The notes under the pieces: model-generated
Seen by the model: the letters and a program-made list of their open reading frames with translations, nothing else
Databases searched by the model: none
Told to the model about the DNA's origin: nothing
NCBI RefSeq assembly: GCF_900169075.1
Contig: NZ_LT827015.1
Span: 1,178,001-1,242,000 of the forward strand
DNA length: 64,000 nt
Source: Chryseobacterium phocaeense
GTDB taxonomy: Bacteria > Bacteroidota > Bacteroidia > Flavobacteriales > Weeksellaceae
Direction: 5' to 3'
In this document: piece by piece, positions 1 through 9,629 of the stretch
How positions within the stretch are numbered: the stretch's first letter is position 1
How the letters are laid out: each line of letters opens with the position of its first letter
Translations under genes and position numbers: made by a program

Positions 1-2
1 AA

Positions 3-113
3 TCTATCCAGCAGAAAAAATACAGACTGAGGAAAAAACTTCAGCTGGAAGGAGATCAGGATATTTATGAATTTCTCGATAATTTAGGAAAACTTACCGA
101 CGAACAAAATTGA
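3..113 (+). CDS. C-terminal end of a TPR/HTH transcriptional regulator (partial, 5' end outside window)
   Basis: Only the last 36 codons are present, in the frame that starts at base 3 and stops with TGA at 111-113. The peptide SIQQKKYRLRKKL is nearly the same as SVQQKKYRLRKKL at the end of the next gene, and both continue into a D-I-Y-x-F-x-D-N tail. So this is the final helix region of a LuxR-like helix-turn-helix, and the two genes are tandem paralogues. The body of the protein cannot be seen. By analogy with its neighbour it is probably a TPR-containing membrane-anchored regulator; that part is inference. Confidence 0.75.
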   Translation, partial: SIQQKKYRLRKKLQLEGDQDIYEFLDNLGKLTDEQN

Positions 114-197
114 AAGAGTAAATTTTACGTTTTAGGAATAGATTTTGAAAGCTCTACCGGTATTCAGAAACACTTATAATTAATATTAGAAACGGAC

Positions 198-1625
198 ATG
201 ATACGCTGTTTTATTTTTGCTTTGCTCTTTTTTTTGACCTCTTGCAGTAAGGATTTTCATAATCAGTATGAAAAGGATTTTGATAGTCCACTGCTTACGC
301 AAAATGAAAAGCTGCGTCTTTCCGGTAATTATGACGCGCTTATACGGCTTAATAAAAACTATTATCAAAAAGCGGATAAGTTAGACTATGATGAAGGTAA
401 AGCGCTGTGTTATATTAATTTAGCTAATATTTATGTTTCGCTGGAAAACTACCCGAAGGCACAGGTTCTTTTTAATAAGGCCGATAAGATTCTTCAAAAT
501 TCAAAAAGTAACGCTCACAGGGCTAAATTTTGTGCAGACTACGGCTATTTTCAATTTGTCCTTAGGCGCCGTGACCAGGCCTTCCAATATAACCGTTTGG
601 GGTTGGAATACATAAAAAGTGTGCCGGAATCTCAGTTTCGGAATGATATACTCTTTAGAATTTATTACAGACGTGCAGATTATCTTTATTGGAAAAAAGA
701 ATATTTTCCTGCTATTGAATATTTTCGGATGGCAGGAAAACTGGATAGCACAGGACGGATAGATTGTGCTATAGGAGACGTATACCTGTATGGATTGAAA
801 GAAATGGATTCTGCCCGCATCTATCTCTCCCGGATTGCAGAGAAATCGAACAGGGAAGGAAGGATAGACGGAGTGGCCTTAAATGCCAATACTGTTTTGG
901 GAGAATATTATATGATCAACCATCAATATCCCGAGGCTGAAAAATACTTTAATAAAGCGTTGGAAATCAATGATAAAACAAAATTTATCTTTGCCCAGTA
1001 TACCAAATATATTTACACCGATCTCAAATCCCTCTACGAACAGATGGGAAATAAGGAAAAAGCACTTTTCTATCTGCAGGCGTATACGTATGAAAAGAAC
1101 AAATCTGATACGGCACTTTTCAAAGCGATTAATAACGACGTGGAGAAATTTATTTCAGATGTGGAAAAAGATTCCAGAAGCCACAGGAATAAGGTTTTGT
1201 TATTGTGCAGTGCTGCGGTAGTGCTTCTTTTTCTACTGGGGATTTATGTATGGAATATCAGTACACGCCTTAAACAGAAAAAGAAACTTCTTAGAGATGA
1301 GGCCGAGAAACTGAAAAACCAGATCCATGACACCAGCCAGGAAAAGGTGATAGAGCTGGCAAAAAAGAATGATCCTTCCTTTTTGCAGATCTTTAAAAAA
1401 GCCTATCCGGGTTTCATTGAGAAGGTTCTGGAGATTAATCCTGATCTTGAAAACACTGACCTGGTTTTTTGTGCGATGCTAAAACTTCATTTTACATCCA
1501 AAGAAATCGCCGGTTATACTTTTGTACAGCCCAGATCTGTCCAGCAGAAAAAATACAGATTGAGAAAAAAACTGAACATCCCTACAGAAACAGATATCTA
1601 TCAGTTTTTTGACAATTTTACCTGA
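198..1625 (+). CDS. TPR-repeat, membrane-anchored LuxR-like HTH regulator
   Basis: A 475-residue protein. It starts with a short hydrophobic segment and a lipobox-like LTSC (residues 13-16), so the N-terminus is probably outside the cytoplasm and may be lipid-anchored. Residues ~30-320 are helical tetratricopeptide-like repeats (for example ALCYINLANIYVSLENYPKA). A single transmembrane helix lies at ~333-352 and is followed by a charged coiled coil. The C-terminal ~85 residues resemble a LuxR-type HTH (DLVFCAMLKLHFTSKEIA, then SVQQKKYRLRKKL). This architecture is common in Bacteroidota as a one-component regulator that spans the inner membrane. The target and signal are unknown. It sits 84 bp after a paralogue. 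No strong terminator is visible behind it. Confidence 0.85.
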   Translation: MIRCFIFALLFFLTSCSKDFHNQYEKDFDSPLLTQNEKLRLSGNYDALIRLNKNYYQKADKLDYDEGKALCYINLANIYVSLENYPKAQVLFNKADKILQNSKSNAHRAKFCADYGYFQFVLRRRDQAFQYNRLGLEYIKSVPESQFRNDILFRIYYRRADYLYWKKEYFPAIEYFRMAGKLDSTGRIDCAIGDVYLYGLKEMDSARIYLSRIAEKSNREGRIDGVALNANTVLGEYYMINHQYPEAEKYFNKALEINDKTKFIFAQYTKYIYTDLKSLYEQMGNKEKALFYLQAYTYEKNKSDTALFKAINNDVEKFISDVEKDSRSHRNKVLLLCSAAVVLLFLLGIYVWNISTRLKQKKKLLRDEAEKLKNQIHDTSQEKVIELAKKNDPSFLQIFKKAYPGFIEKVLEINPDLENTDLVFCAMLKLHFTSKEIAGYTFVQPRSVQQKKYRLRKKLNIPTETDIYQFFDNFT

Positions 1626-2543
1626 CCGGCAGCATGCTCCGTTTTTATTTTTCACCTGCTTCTCTGTAATCGTTTCCGGAAATAAAAAAAACTGCCTGAT
1701 TATACCAGACAGCTCTCGAAATATTTTTTTTCATCAATACTGAAAACCTATTTCATCACTTGATGTTTGTAGTTTCAAATTTGCGTTTTTTATTACAAAA
1801 CACGAAAAAATATTATACTACACACGTACTACACTATGATTTTTTTAAACTTTTTGTTAGTTTGTAGTTAATTTTTACGTGTGAACAAAATCAGCTTATC
1901 TTATTGAATTTTAGAGATATATTATTGATTTGTGTGCGGATTACTGCAGTTCCAGCTTCTATTTAGAAAATTAAACAGACTCAGGTAATCAGTCTTTCCA
2001 TTTTTTTAACATTGAAAAAAATATTCTTTAGGTAGTACACAAGTAGCATGTTACTTTTTGGCTGCAATTTTTAGATTTCAGAATTTTGAAGTGGATGATT
2101 TGTTCAAATGATCGTCGTGAGTAAAAAAATTAGATTGAGCTGCCCGGTATTGCCGGGTGGCTTTTTAGTACCCCGAATAAAGGACATGTTAAATCCTCGA
2201 ATAATCTTGAAAGTGAGCATTAAATGAGTATAAAAAATATCACTGTAAATGGGAATTATGTTAAATGAATTCACATTGGTTCTGTTTTTAATTTGTTGAT
2301 TTTTAAATCATTAAAGCATTGAAGTATCTGAGTAGTATGTGGTTTTATATGACTTTTAATAGAGTAATAATAGTTTTGTCTTTGTAAGCGGATCTGTATT
2401 TTTAATGCATTCATGATAAACAAAACAGTAGAATGATGAATTTTTATTTGTGTTGTGCTGAATTTCATGTGAATTGATAAAAAGTTCCCGTTTCTTAAGT
2501 TACACTAAATAAGTTGAACGAACTATAATATACTATCTGTTTT
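1626..2543. other. Long AT-rich intergenic region
   Basis: About 900 bases with no convincing gene on either strand. It is AT-rich with many homopolymer runs. The only structured element seen is the GC-rich hairpin near 2138-2166. A 65-codon minus-strand frame at 2271-2468 has low-complexity composition and no start context, so it was not called. Confidence 0.6.
2138..2166 (+). terminator. Stem-loop followed by T-run
   Basis: AGCTGCCCGG and CCGGGTGGCT pair around a TATTG loop (two G-T wobbles) and are followed by TTTTT. The shape fits a rho-independent terminator, but it lies ~500 bp past the nearest upstream stop codon. It could end an unseen small transcript or act in the leader of the protease gene. 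Confidence 0.45.
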
Positions 2544-5500
2544 ATGAAAAAAAGAATTTTATTAGTGGGCGTTTTGGCCGCAGGATTTACATCTGTTTAC
2601 GGTCAGCGCTGGGAGCCGGCCAGACAGAGAACTTCTGAAATCAGAAAGAATGTGGAGATTAAGCAGGCATACAATGTGGATATTACATCGCTTAGAAATC
2701 TTCTGAAAGACGCGGTAGAAACCGGAAAAGGAGCAAAGCCTGTAATTATTTCCTTACCGACTGCCGAAGGGAAAATTGAAAAATTTGCAGTCTACAGTAA
2801 TCCTGTCATGGAAAAATCTCTGGCAGACAGATATCAGCTGGGTTCCTATGTAGGTGCAGGAATAGATGATCCTTCCAAATATGTAAGGTTCAGTACTTCT
2901 CCTACAGATATGCAGTCTATGATTATTAAAGATGGCGTATTTCAGTTTATAGAGCCTATCTCTGCAGATAAAAAGACTTATGGGGTTTTCTATAAAACAA
3001 AAAAAACCGTCGGGGAGCATGGTTTTGAATGTGGTACAGGGGAAAGAGATTTAAAAGACATAAAACTTCTGGAAGAGAACGGAAAAAAAAATCTTTCTAA
3101 TGTAGGTATTACCAGCAGACCTGCCAGTACAAAATACAGAACATACAGATTGGCCATATCCGTAACAGGTGAATATACACAGTTTCACGGAGGCACACCG
3201 GCCGGGGCACTTACTGCCATAAATAATACCATGAGCCGTGTGAATGGAATCTATGAAAAAGATTTTGGAATTCATTTAACCGTTCAGGACTTACCGGCAA
3301 TCATTTATACCAATGCTGCTACTGATCCCTATTCAGATTCCGGGCCGGGTGTAGATGATTACTTGTGGAGTAGTGAACTGGCAACTAATTTAAGCACCAA
3401 TGTGGGAAGTGGATTATTTGACATCGGCCACTTGTTCGGAGCTTCAGGAGGAGGCGGTATGGCAGGATGCATAGGATGTGTGTGCAGTGACGATACTGCG
3501 CTGGACGGTGACGGAATTCCTTCCAATTACAAAGGCGCGGGATTTACTTCTCCTGCAGACGATGTGCCACAGGGAGATTCATTCGATATAGATTATGTTG
3601 CTCATGAAATGGGACATCAGTTTGGTGGAAACCATACCTTTTCACATAATTCTGAAAACAGCATGGCAAATGTTGAGCCGGGCGGAGGAACTACGATCAT
3701 GGCTTACGCAGGAATTACCCACGATAATGTACAGATGGTAAGTAACCCTTATTTCCATTACAAAAGTATTGACCAGATCATGACCAATATGGAAGGGAAA
3801 GCAGGGTGCGGAGTTGCCGTAGATATTACCAACAATACAGCACCGGTTATTTCTCCGCTTACTGCTTATACAATTCCGAAAGGAACAGCTTATTACCTGG
3901 ATGCAACAGCAGTGGATGCCGAAGGAGATGCTGTAAAATACACATGGGAGCAGAATAATTCTGTAAACACGCAGGCAACGATTTCCGGAGACAGTGGCTG
4001 GGGCTACAATACCCAAGGGGCTTTAGCCAGATCTTTTACAGGCACAGCCGCAGGAAGAAGATATTTCCCTAAAATGGAAACAGTAATGAACGGTTCTCTG
4101 ACGAACAAACAAGACTGGGAAACTGTTTCTTATATTCCTAGAGCACTCAATTACGCACTAACCGTAAGGGATGAGAATGCGCAGCGTCCCATGCACTCTT
4201 CGGCGGAAATTGCACTTACTGTAGGAAACGATGGGCCATTCAAATTTAATGGACTTACAACTGCAACCGTTTTGTATAATAATGCATCCAACACCATCAG
4301 CTGGGATCCTGCCAATACCAATGCAGCCCCATATAATGTAACCAATGTAAAAATTGATTATACAGCTGACAACGGAACAACATGGACAGATCTTGCAGCT
4401 TCTGTACCTAATACAGGAAGTTATGCAGTTCAGATGCCTGCAAGTCTTACCGGTGCCGTTAAGCTTAGAATATCTGCATTAGGAAATGTGTTTTATGCAG
4501 TGTCACCCGCCATAACAGTAGGAACAGCTCCAACTTCTGCAGGAGCACCTACAGGAGTTTCTTCCATCGATAAGGAAATTTTCAAAACAACTGCCAGAAT
4601 ATCTTGGAACAGTGTACCAGGAGCAAATACCTATTCAGTAAATTACAGAAAACAAGGTGAAACGAACTGGCAAAATGTTTCAAGCCCTACAAATTCTATC
4701 GTACTGACCAATCTTGAAGATGAGAAGAATTATGAAGTAAGGGTAGCAGCTGTAGTAAATAGCGTAACCGGAGATTTCTCAGCAGATTATGCCTTCAAAA
4801 CCAAAGGCTTATTGACTGGAGTAGATTATTGCATACTGAATTCAGGAAAATCAGATTATGCAGCGGTAAGAAGTATTAAAGTTGCTAATGTTGATTATCA
4901 GGATGCTACGTTCAGGTCTTATAAAGATCTGAGTACAGATCTTACCAAAACGATCAATCTGACTAAAGGTACAGCATACACCGCGGAAACAAGTATTCTT
5001 TCATCTCCGGGATATGGAGGAAGGTCTGTTAATGCATCTGTATGGATTGATTATAACAGAAACGGAGTATTTGAAACTTCAGAAAAAGTAGGGCAGGTAG
5101 CAGGTGGATTTCAAAATGGTCCTTCCGTTATCACCGGGTTAAACATTCCCTTTACGGTACCCGCTACAGCCTATGCAGGAGATAAACTGCTGCGAATGAG
5201 AATCGTTGTCAAAAATGGAACCGGAGCATTAGCTAATATTTGTGGTTCAATTGCAGGAGGCGGCATTATGGATCTTCCTGTAAGAATCACAAGTGCATTG
5301 GCTGTAAACGAAGTGAACAATACAAAATCAGAACTCTCCATTTATCCGAATCCTGCTGATACCTATGTAGAAGTGAAGAACATCAAAGGAAAAGCAGATT
5401 ACAAAATCTACAGTGCAGATGGAAGGCTGGCTCAGGAAGGAAAACTGGATGGGCAAAGAATAAATGTAGCAGCATTGGTAAAAGGAGTGTATGTGATCTC

Positions 5501-5549
5501 AGTAACAAGTGAGACCGATACGTTCAGCACCAAGCTGATCAAAAAATAA
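2544..5549 (+). CDS. Secreted M12B/reprolysin-like zinc metalloprotease with FN3, GEVED and T9SS sorting domain
   Basis: 1001 residues. An N-terminal Sec signal (MKKRILLVGVLAAGFTSVYG) is followed by a propeptide-like region. The catalytic domain carries HEMGHQFGGNH (His354, Glu355, His358, His364), the extended HExxHxxGxxH zinc motif of metzincins, with a Met-turn (MAYAG) ~30 residues later. A fibronectin type III domain spans ~662-752. A GEVED domain follows (WIDYNRNG near 834), and a type A T9SS tail starts at LSIYPNP (~931) and ends in KLIKK. The family is exported across the outer membrane by T9SS and digests extracellular protein. It is a single-gene unit ended by the strong hairpin at 5631-5660. 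Exact substrate specificity cannot be read from sequence. Confidence 0.93.
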   Translation: MKKRILLVGVLAAGFTSVYGQRWEPARQRTSEIRKNVEIKQAYNVDITSLRNLLKDAVETGKGAKPVIISLPTAEGKIEKFAVYSNPVMEKSLADRYQLGSYVGAGIDDPSKYVRFSTSPTDMQSMIIKDGVFQFIEPISADKKTYGVFYKTKKTVGEHGFECGTGERDLKDIKLLEENGKKNLSNVGITSRPASTKYRTYRLAISVTGEYTQFHGGTPAGALTAINNTMSRVNGIYEKDFGIHLTVQDLPAIIYTNAATDPYSDSGPGVDDYLWSSELATNLSTNVGSGLFDIGHLFGASGGGGMAGCIGCVCSDDTALDGDGIPSNYKGAGFTSPADDVPQGDSFDIDYVAHEMGHQFGGNHTFSHNSENSMANVEPGGGTTIMAYAGITHDNVQMVSNPYFHYKSIDQIMTNMEGKAGCGVAVDITNNTAPVISPLTAYTIPKGTAYYLDATAVDAEGDAVKYTWEQNNSVNTQATISGDSGWGYNTQGALARSFTGTAAGRRYFPKMETVMNGSLTNKQDWETVSYIPRALNYALTVRDENAQRPMHSSAEIALTVGNDGPFKFNGLTTATVLYNNASNTISWDPANTNAAPYNVTNVKIDYTADNGTTWTDLAASVPNTGSYAVQMPASLTGAVKLRISALGNVFYAVSPAITVGTAPTSAGAPTGVSSIDKEIFKTTARISWNSVPGANTYSVNYRKQGETNWQNVSSPTNSIVLTNLEDEKNYEVRVAAVVNSVTGDFSADYAFKTKGLLTGVDYCILNSGKSDYAAVRSIKVANVDYQDATFRSYKDLSTDLTKTINLTKGTAYTAETSILSSPGYGGRSVNASVWIDYNRNGVFETSEKVGQVAGGFQNGPSVITGLNIPFTVPATAYAGDKLLRMRIVVKNGTGALANICGSIAGGGIMDLPVRITSALAVNEVNNTKSELSIYPNPADTYVEVKNIKGKADYKIYSADGRLAQEGKLDGQRINVAALVKGVYVISVTSETDTFSTKLIKK

Positions 5550-5630
5550 AAGTGAGATGCTTATTAATGAAAGGCAGGTGATTGGTCTGTCCTGAATAAA
5601 AGCGAAATTTCATGGTACCTTTTGTAACGA

Positions 5631-5664
5631 AAGAGTCCGGTATTCCGGACTCTTTCTATTTTTA
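5631..5664 (+). terminator. Rho-independent terminator of the protease gene (possibly bidirectional)
   Basis: Perfect 10-bp stem AAGAGTCCGG / CCGGACTCTT with loop TATT, followed by TCTATTTTTAT. It lies between the convergent protease (+) and VOC (-) genes, so it may serve both. Confidence 0.85.
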
Positions 5665-5671
5665 TACGTTC

Positions 5672-6049
5672 TTAATCAATCGGTTCCCAAAGTTGGATTT
5701 TGTTTCCTTCAAGATCAAGAATGTGAATGAATTTCCCGTAATCATACGTTTCAATGCTGTCTACAATCGTTACATTTTCCTTTTTCAGTTCTTCTACAAG
5801 TGCTTCCAGATTATCTACCCTGTAGTTGATCATAAAATCCTTCTCAGAAGGTTCGAAGTATTTTGTGGTCTCGGAAAAAGGGGCCCACTGGGTCAGTCCT
5901 TTTTTAGAAGGATCTTCACTTTCACGCCATTCAAAGCTGGTGCCGTAAGGGCTTGTTTCAAGGCCCAGATGGGTTTTATACCATTCATTCATAGCGCCCG
6001 GATCTTTTGATTTGAAAAGGATACCTCCGATTCCTGTTACTTTTTTCAT
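5672..6049 (-). CDS. VOC-superfamily (glyoxalase/bleomycin-resistance-like) protein
   Basis: 125 residues with the paired beta-alpha-beta-beta-beta pattern of the vicinal-oxygen-chelate fold. It starts with MKKVTGIGGILFKSKDPGAM, and the second half ends with DLEGNKIQLWEP, a typical VOC C-terminal strand with a Glu in a metal-ligand-like position. Proteins of this subgroup are often annotated as glyoxalase or PhnB-like. The actual substrate is unknown. It is monocistronic and convergent with the protease gene. The ATG at 6047-6049 is the only reasonable start. Confidence 0.88.
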   Translation of the reverse strand: MKKVTGIGGILFKSKDPGAMNEWYKTHLGLETSPYGTSFEWRESEDPSKKGLTQWAPFSETTKYFEPSEKDFMINYRVDNLEALVEELKKENVTIVDSIETYDYGKFIHILDLEGNKIQLWEPID

Positions 6050-6301
6050 GTCTATTTTTTTAATCGTTAGAATATAGGATAATGGAAATTTGATTTTTAT
6101 TTCCTACTGTTTTCAAATATATGTAAAACTTTTTCATCAGACTCTTCTTTTGATTTTAAATTATTAATGACCTGTATACCATAATACAAATTGAAAAGCT
6201 ATTGATTTACAGGGTTGTAAAAGATCCTGTTCAGATAGATGAAAAAAGTATTTGGGGGTAATTTCCTGAAATGCTTACATTTGGACCTAACCAGATCATT
6301 T

Positions 6302-7069
6302 ATGAAAAAAAATATACTAACCCTTTTCGGTTGCATGGGAATATTTCTGTCCGTCTTTTTGGCCGGAAGCTGTTCAAAAGAAGAAAAAAAACAGGAACCT
6401 GTACAGAAAAATATCTCACCAACGACTGCCGTAAACGTGCCTGAGTCCGCCGGAAACTTTATTGAAACTAAAAAAGACGTAACAGATTTTGTTCCGGAAG
6501 GCTATACTATTTTTGAGAAAAAGTTTGGAAATCTGAACAAAGACGGCACAGAAGACTGTATGCTCATCATCAAAAAAGTAGATCCGGCGAATATCGTGAC
6601 CGATGAACATCGCGGAAAGCTGGATATGAACCGCCGCGGCCTCATTATTTTATTTAAGAAAAACGACGGCTATGAACTTGCCTCCAAAAACTACAGCTGT
6701 TTCTCTTCAGAAAACGAAGAAGGAGGGGTCTACTATGCCCCGGAACTGGATGTTTATGCTGAGAAAGAAAAGCTCTATATTCATTATGCCCATGGCAGAT
6801 ATGGCTACTGGACCTACACTTTCAGGTATGGAAATTCAGATTTTGAGCTGATAGGCTATGATGGCAGTTCAAATTCAGGTCCAAGGGTAAACAGCGCCAC
6901 CAGTATCAATTTTTTAACAGGAAAACGGCTTGACAGGACAAACGTTAATGAAGGGGCAGAAGGCGGTGATGAAGTATATGAAGATACCTGGAAAAAAGAG
7001 AAACCTACAAAGCTGATGACCCTTTCAGAGATCAAAGATTTTGACGAGCTGGATTTTTTGGAAGACTAA
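6302..7069 (+). CDS. Lipoprotein of unknown function
   Basis: The frame is open from 6239, but the ATG at 6302 is preferred. It gives a clean lipoprotein signal (KKNILTLFGCMGIFLSVFLA, then GSC) with the lipid-modified Cys ~24 residues in, followed by a charged linker (SKEEKKQEP). The mature ~230 residues include a repeat-like FGNLNKDGTEDCMLII segment seen in many Bacteroidota proteins that also carry FG-GAP/VCBS-like motifs. It ends in an acidic tail (DFDELDFLED). No catalytic motif was recognised. It stands alone between the VOC gene and repeat-rich DNA. Confidence 0.8.
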   Translation: MKKNILTLFGCMGIFLSVFLAGSCSKEEKKQEPVQKNISPTTAVNVPESAGNFIETKKDVTDFVPEGYTIFEKKFGNLNKDGTEDCMLIIKKVDPANIVTDEHRGKLDMNRRGLIILFKKNDGYELASKNYSCFSSENEEGGVYYAPELDVYAEKEKLYIHYAHGRYGYWTYTFRYGNSDFELIGYDGSSNSGPRVNSATSINFLTGKRLDRTNVNEGAEGGDEVYEDTWKKEKPTKLMTLSEIKDFDELDFLED

Positions 7070-7862
7070 TCTGATTTATGAGATTAAAAAGATGATTATA
7101 AGATTCCCGCAGATCAGGCTGATTATGCAGATTTTAAAATTGAAAACAAAGAGATTAAGCCTGCTTAATCGAACCAATTGAAAATTGATTCCCTCTTTGC
7201 TATCTTGAAATATACATTAATATTAACCTTCGTTATAAAACTTATTGTACTTGTGAACTGATTCTCACTTGTAACTCCAAACGGAGTTTAAAATAAATAA
7301 TCCTTAGACCAATGGGTAACTCATGGTAATTTATAGTTAAAAAGATCTGCGGAAATCCGTGTAGATATGTGGTGAAAAAAATCTGCTTTATTTACAAAAT
7401 ATGCGCGATGTTTTTACTTATTCTTTTGTCTTGAAACAAAAGAATCAAAAATTCAAGACTGGGAAACTTCCGCTAAAAATAAATCCTGTTCTCTAAAAAT
7501 TCTAAAACTTGCGCGGATTCTCTATTTGTTCTTCGGTTCAATATCAGTTTCGCGCTTCGGGCAGTAGAATTTTCTTAACGTTCACAGGATCTATTTTCTT
7601 AACGCTCCATTTTCCTATGTCGGTTTCATGCGGTTGTAAAAAATCAATTTTTTGCAAAAAAATCTGCTTTATCTGCAAAATCTGCGTGATATTTTTCTAA
7701 TAAATAATTTTTGTTTGATTACGTCGAATCTTTGATTTCAGGACAAAAGAATTTTCAAATATTTTTTTTAACCACAGATTTTCTGATTGTGTACGATCAA
7801 ATTAAGTTTCACACTTTAAGAAATTCACTTACAAGTAAAATTCACAACTGGCCATTCACTTT
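7070..7862. other. Gene-free region rich in dispersed repeat fragments
   Basis: Nearly 800 bases without a credible gene. It contains several copies of a degenerate ATCTGC(G)-type motif (7108-7140, 7343-7405, 7659-7690), a perfect hairpin at 7421-7444, and a stretch with two TTTTCTTAACG repeats (7570-7609). It looks like accumulated repeat elements rather than decayed coding sequence. Confidence 0.65.
7343..7700. repeat. Dispersed repeat cassette with hairpin and ATCTGCAAAATCTGCG-like units
   Basis: Two near-copies of AAAAAATCTGCTTTAT(C/T)T(A/G)CAAAAT(A/C)TGCGxGATxTTTTT (first ~7376-7415, second ~7658-7697) flank ~240 bp that includes the 9-bp inverted repeat TTCTTTTGT/ACAAAAGAA (7421-7429 and 7436-7444). 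A third, more degenerate copy lies at 27787-27810. The flanking-direct-repeat layout suggests a small non-autonomous element, but no target-site duplication was confirmed. Confidence 0.6.
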
Positions 7863-8366
7863 CTAAAGCCGTACACTCATACCCTGAACTTCCTCTGCGG
7901 AAAAGCCATAGATCTGCGGAGTTTTCACATCTAAAAGATTCAGGTAAATATATAATTCGGCTCTGTGGTGGATCTCATGTTCTGTCATCGCTCGGAGCCA
8001 TTTCCAAACAGTAATTTCATGGCCGGGAGGAGTCAGGCACTTGCCTTTGAGGTCTTCATCGGATAGTCCGCGGATAATCTCAATTGTTTGCCTGTGCATT
8101 TCATTAAAGAAGGCCATCACATTCTCATAGCCGTCTGCCAGCTCTTTTCCACAGCCCTGATATGCACTTTTTCTTCCCGAAATGGTTTCTCCGTACATAT
8201 ACCTTTCTATTGCAGCAATATGTCTGATCTGATCACCGATGGTGAATTTTCCGGGTTTATAAGAGAAGTCAAGATGCTCAGCCGGAACTACTTCAAGAAG
8301 CCGCAGTGTTCTTGCCCGTATTTTTTCATAATAATCAATAAATGAGGCCGCAGATGTTATTTCCAT
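7863..8366 (-). CDS. DinB-family protein
   Basis: 167 residues forming the four-helix DinB/YfiT bundle. The expected metal-binding histidines are visible at H49 (DQIRHIAAIE) and in TEHEIHHRAEL (H130, H134). In the wider family these bind a divalent metal, and members act as thiol-dependent S-transferases or have unknown roles. The name comes from a DNA-damage-induced Bacillus gene. There is no operon partner: the monooxygenase gene upstream on the same strand is separated by 78 bp and may be co-transcribed. Length is typical. Confidence 0.9.
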   Translation of the reverse strand: MEITSAASFIDYYEKIRARTLRLLEVVPAEHLDFSYKPGKFTIGDQIRHIAAIERYMYGETISGRKSAYQGCGKELADGYENVMAFFNEMHRQTIEIIRGLSDEDLKGKCLTPPGHEITVWKWLRAMTEHEIHHRAELYIYLNLLDVKTPQIYGFSAEEVQGMSVRL

Positions 8367-8444
8367 ACGATCAGTTTTTAAAGAGGAAAATTATCGAAAA
8401 TACCTGGACAGACAAAGAATTCAGGCATTATTTTCTGTTAAATT

Positions 8445-9605
8445 CTAGTGGCTGCTGAAAAACTCCAGCATATTTTCCAGTGCCGTTTCAGAATGCATCC
8501 TTTCCCCGTTTTCCAGCGATTCCTTTGTAGCTTCGGCTGCTCTTTTCCGCATTTCAGTTTCATAATGACGGATCGCTTCATGTAAACTGCTGAATTGATT
8601 AGAGGTAAGACATTTACTAAGTTCCAGCGCATCAAGCAGGGCCATATTGGCGCCTTCCCCGGCAAAAGGAGGCATTACATGGGCTGCATCTCCAAGCAAG
8701 GTGAGATTAGGTTTCGTTTCCCAGGTCTGATCTAAAGGCATAGAATAGATCGGTCGTGGAATGAAAGGAACTGCAGCATTTTCAAACAGTTCAGACCATA
8801 CAGGATTCCATTCCGAATATTCTGTTTTAAACCATTCGGTCATCCTGGTGGAATCTGAGAAATCAAGACCGCTTTCTGCTGCCCAGTTTTCATCCGTTCT
8901 GAAGCTTGCATAGAAGCCCAGGTCGCCGCCTCCTTTTTGACCTAAAAGAAGATTTTTGCTGTTCCCGAAAGCCATGATTTTCCCGTCTTTTATCAGTTTC
9001 TTAATATGAGGAGCATTGTTTCCGGCATCGTATACATTGCCTTCAAGCATTAAAATTCCCGAGTAGATGGGTTTGATATCCGTAAGGTATGGCCTGATTT
9101 TAGAATTGGCCCCATCAGCCGCAATCACAATATCTGCATAAACGGAAGTCCCGTTTTTAAAATTCAGCAGCCACCCTTGATTTTGAGGTTGCATTGAAAT
9201 AAAGTGACTGTCCCATACTACCGTTTCGGGTCGTAAAGAATCAAGGAGCATATTCCTGAGCGGGCCGCGGTCTATTTCCGGGCGGAAGTATTCATTACCG
9301 AAATCTTCGTCAGGTTTTGTTTCGTGATCGGTAAATAGTATTTCTGCATGTTCATTCACGATCAGCATTTTATCCGCTCCCGGGCGATACTGTACTCTGA
9401 ACTCTGTCATAAGATCCGCTTCACGGATGGCATCCAGTCCGGAACCTTCATGCATATCAAGGGGAGAACCCTGCACCCTGGCGTATTGGTTAAGATCTCT
9501 TTCATAAACTTTTACATCGGCGTTTTTAAGCTGTAAAAGTCTGGCAAGCATCAATCCCCCGGGACCGCCGCCAACTATGGCAATTGATTTATTATCTGTT
9601 AACAT
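8445..9605 (-). CDS. FAD-dependent monooxygenase, Tet(X)-like
   Basis: 386 residues, class A flavoprotein hydroxylase. The N-terminal dinucleotide fold has IAIVGGGPGG (G12-G17) with an acidic end of strand 2 (VYERD), then an LDMHEGSG segment. A second FAD motif, GDAAHVMPPFAGEGAN, lies around residue 305. Spacing and several motifs (ERD, LDxHxGSG, GDAAHxMPPFAGxG) match Tet(X), the flavin enzyme that inactivates tetracyclines, but overall similarity looks moderate. It is better called a Tet(X)-related hydroxylase than a proven resistance gene. It lies 24 bp downstream of an AraC-type regulator on the same strand, so the two are probably one operon. Confidence 0.88.
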   Translation of the reverse strand: MLTDNKSIAIVGGGPGGLMLARLLQLKNADVKVYERDLNQYARVQGSPLDMHEGSGLDAIREADLMTEFRVQYRPGADKMLIVNEHAEILFTDHETKPDEDFGNEYFRPEIDRGPLRNMLLDSLRPETVVWDSHFISMQPQNQGWLLNFKNGTSVYADIVIAADGANSKIRPYLTDIKPIYSGILMLEGNVYDAGNNAPHIKKLIKDGKIMAFGNSKNLLLGQKGGGDLGFYASFRTDENWAAESGLDFSDSTRMTEWFKTEYSEWNPVWSELFENAAVPFIPRPIYSMPLDQTWETKPNLTLLGDAAHVMPPFAGEGANMALLDALELSKCLTSNQFSSLHEAIRHYETEMRKRAAEATKESLENGERMHSETALENMLEFFSSH

Positions 9606-9629
9606 TGTATTGTATTTACTGAGGCAAAG

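Noticed and set aside
5612..6010. Plus-strand 132-codon frame opposite the VOC gene
   Set aside because: Shadow frame; the minus strand has the recognisable VOC protein.
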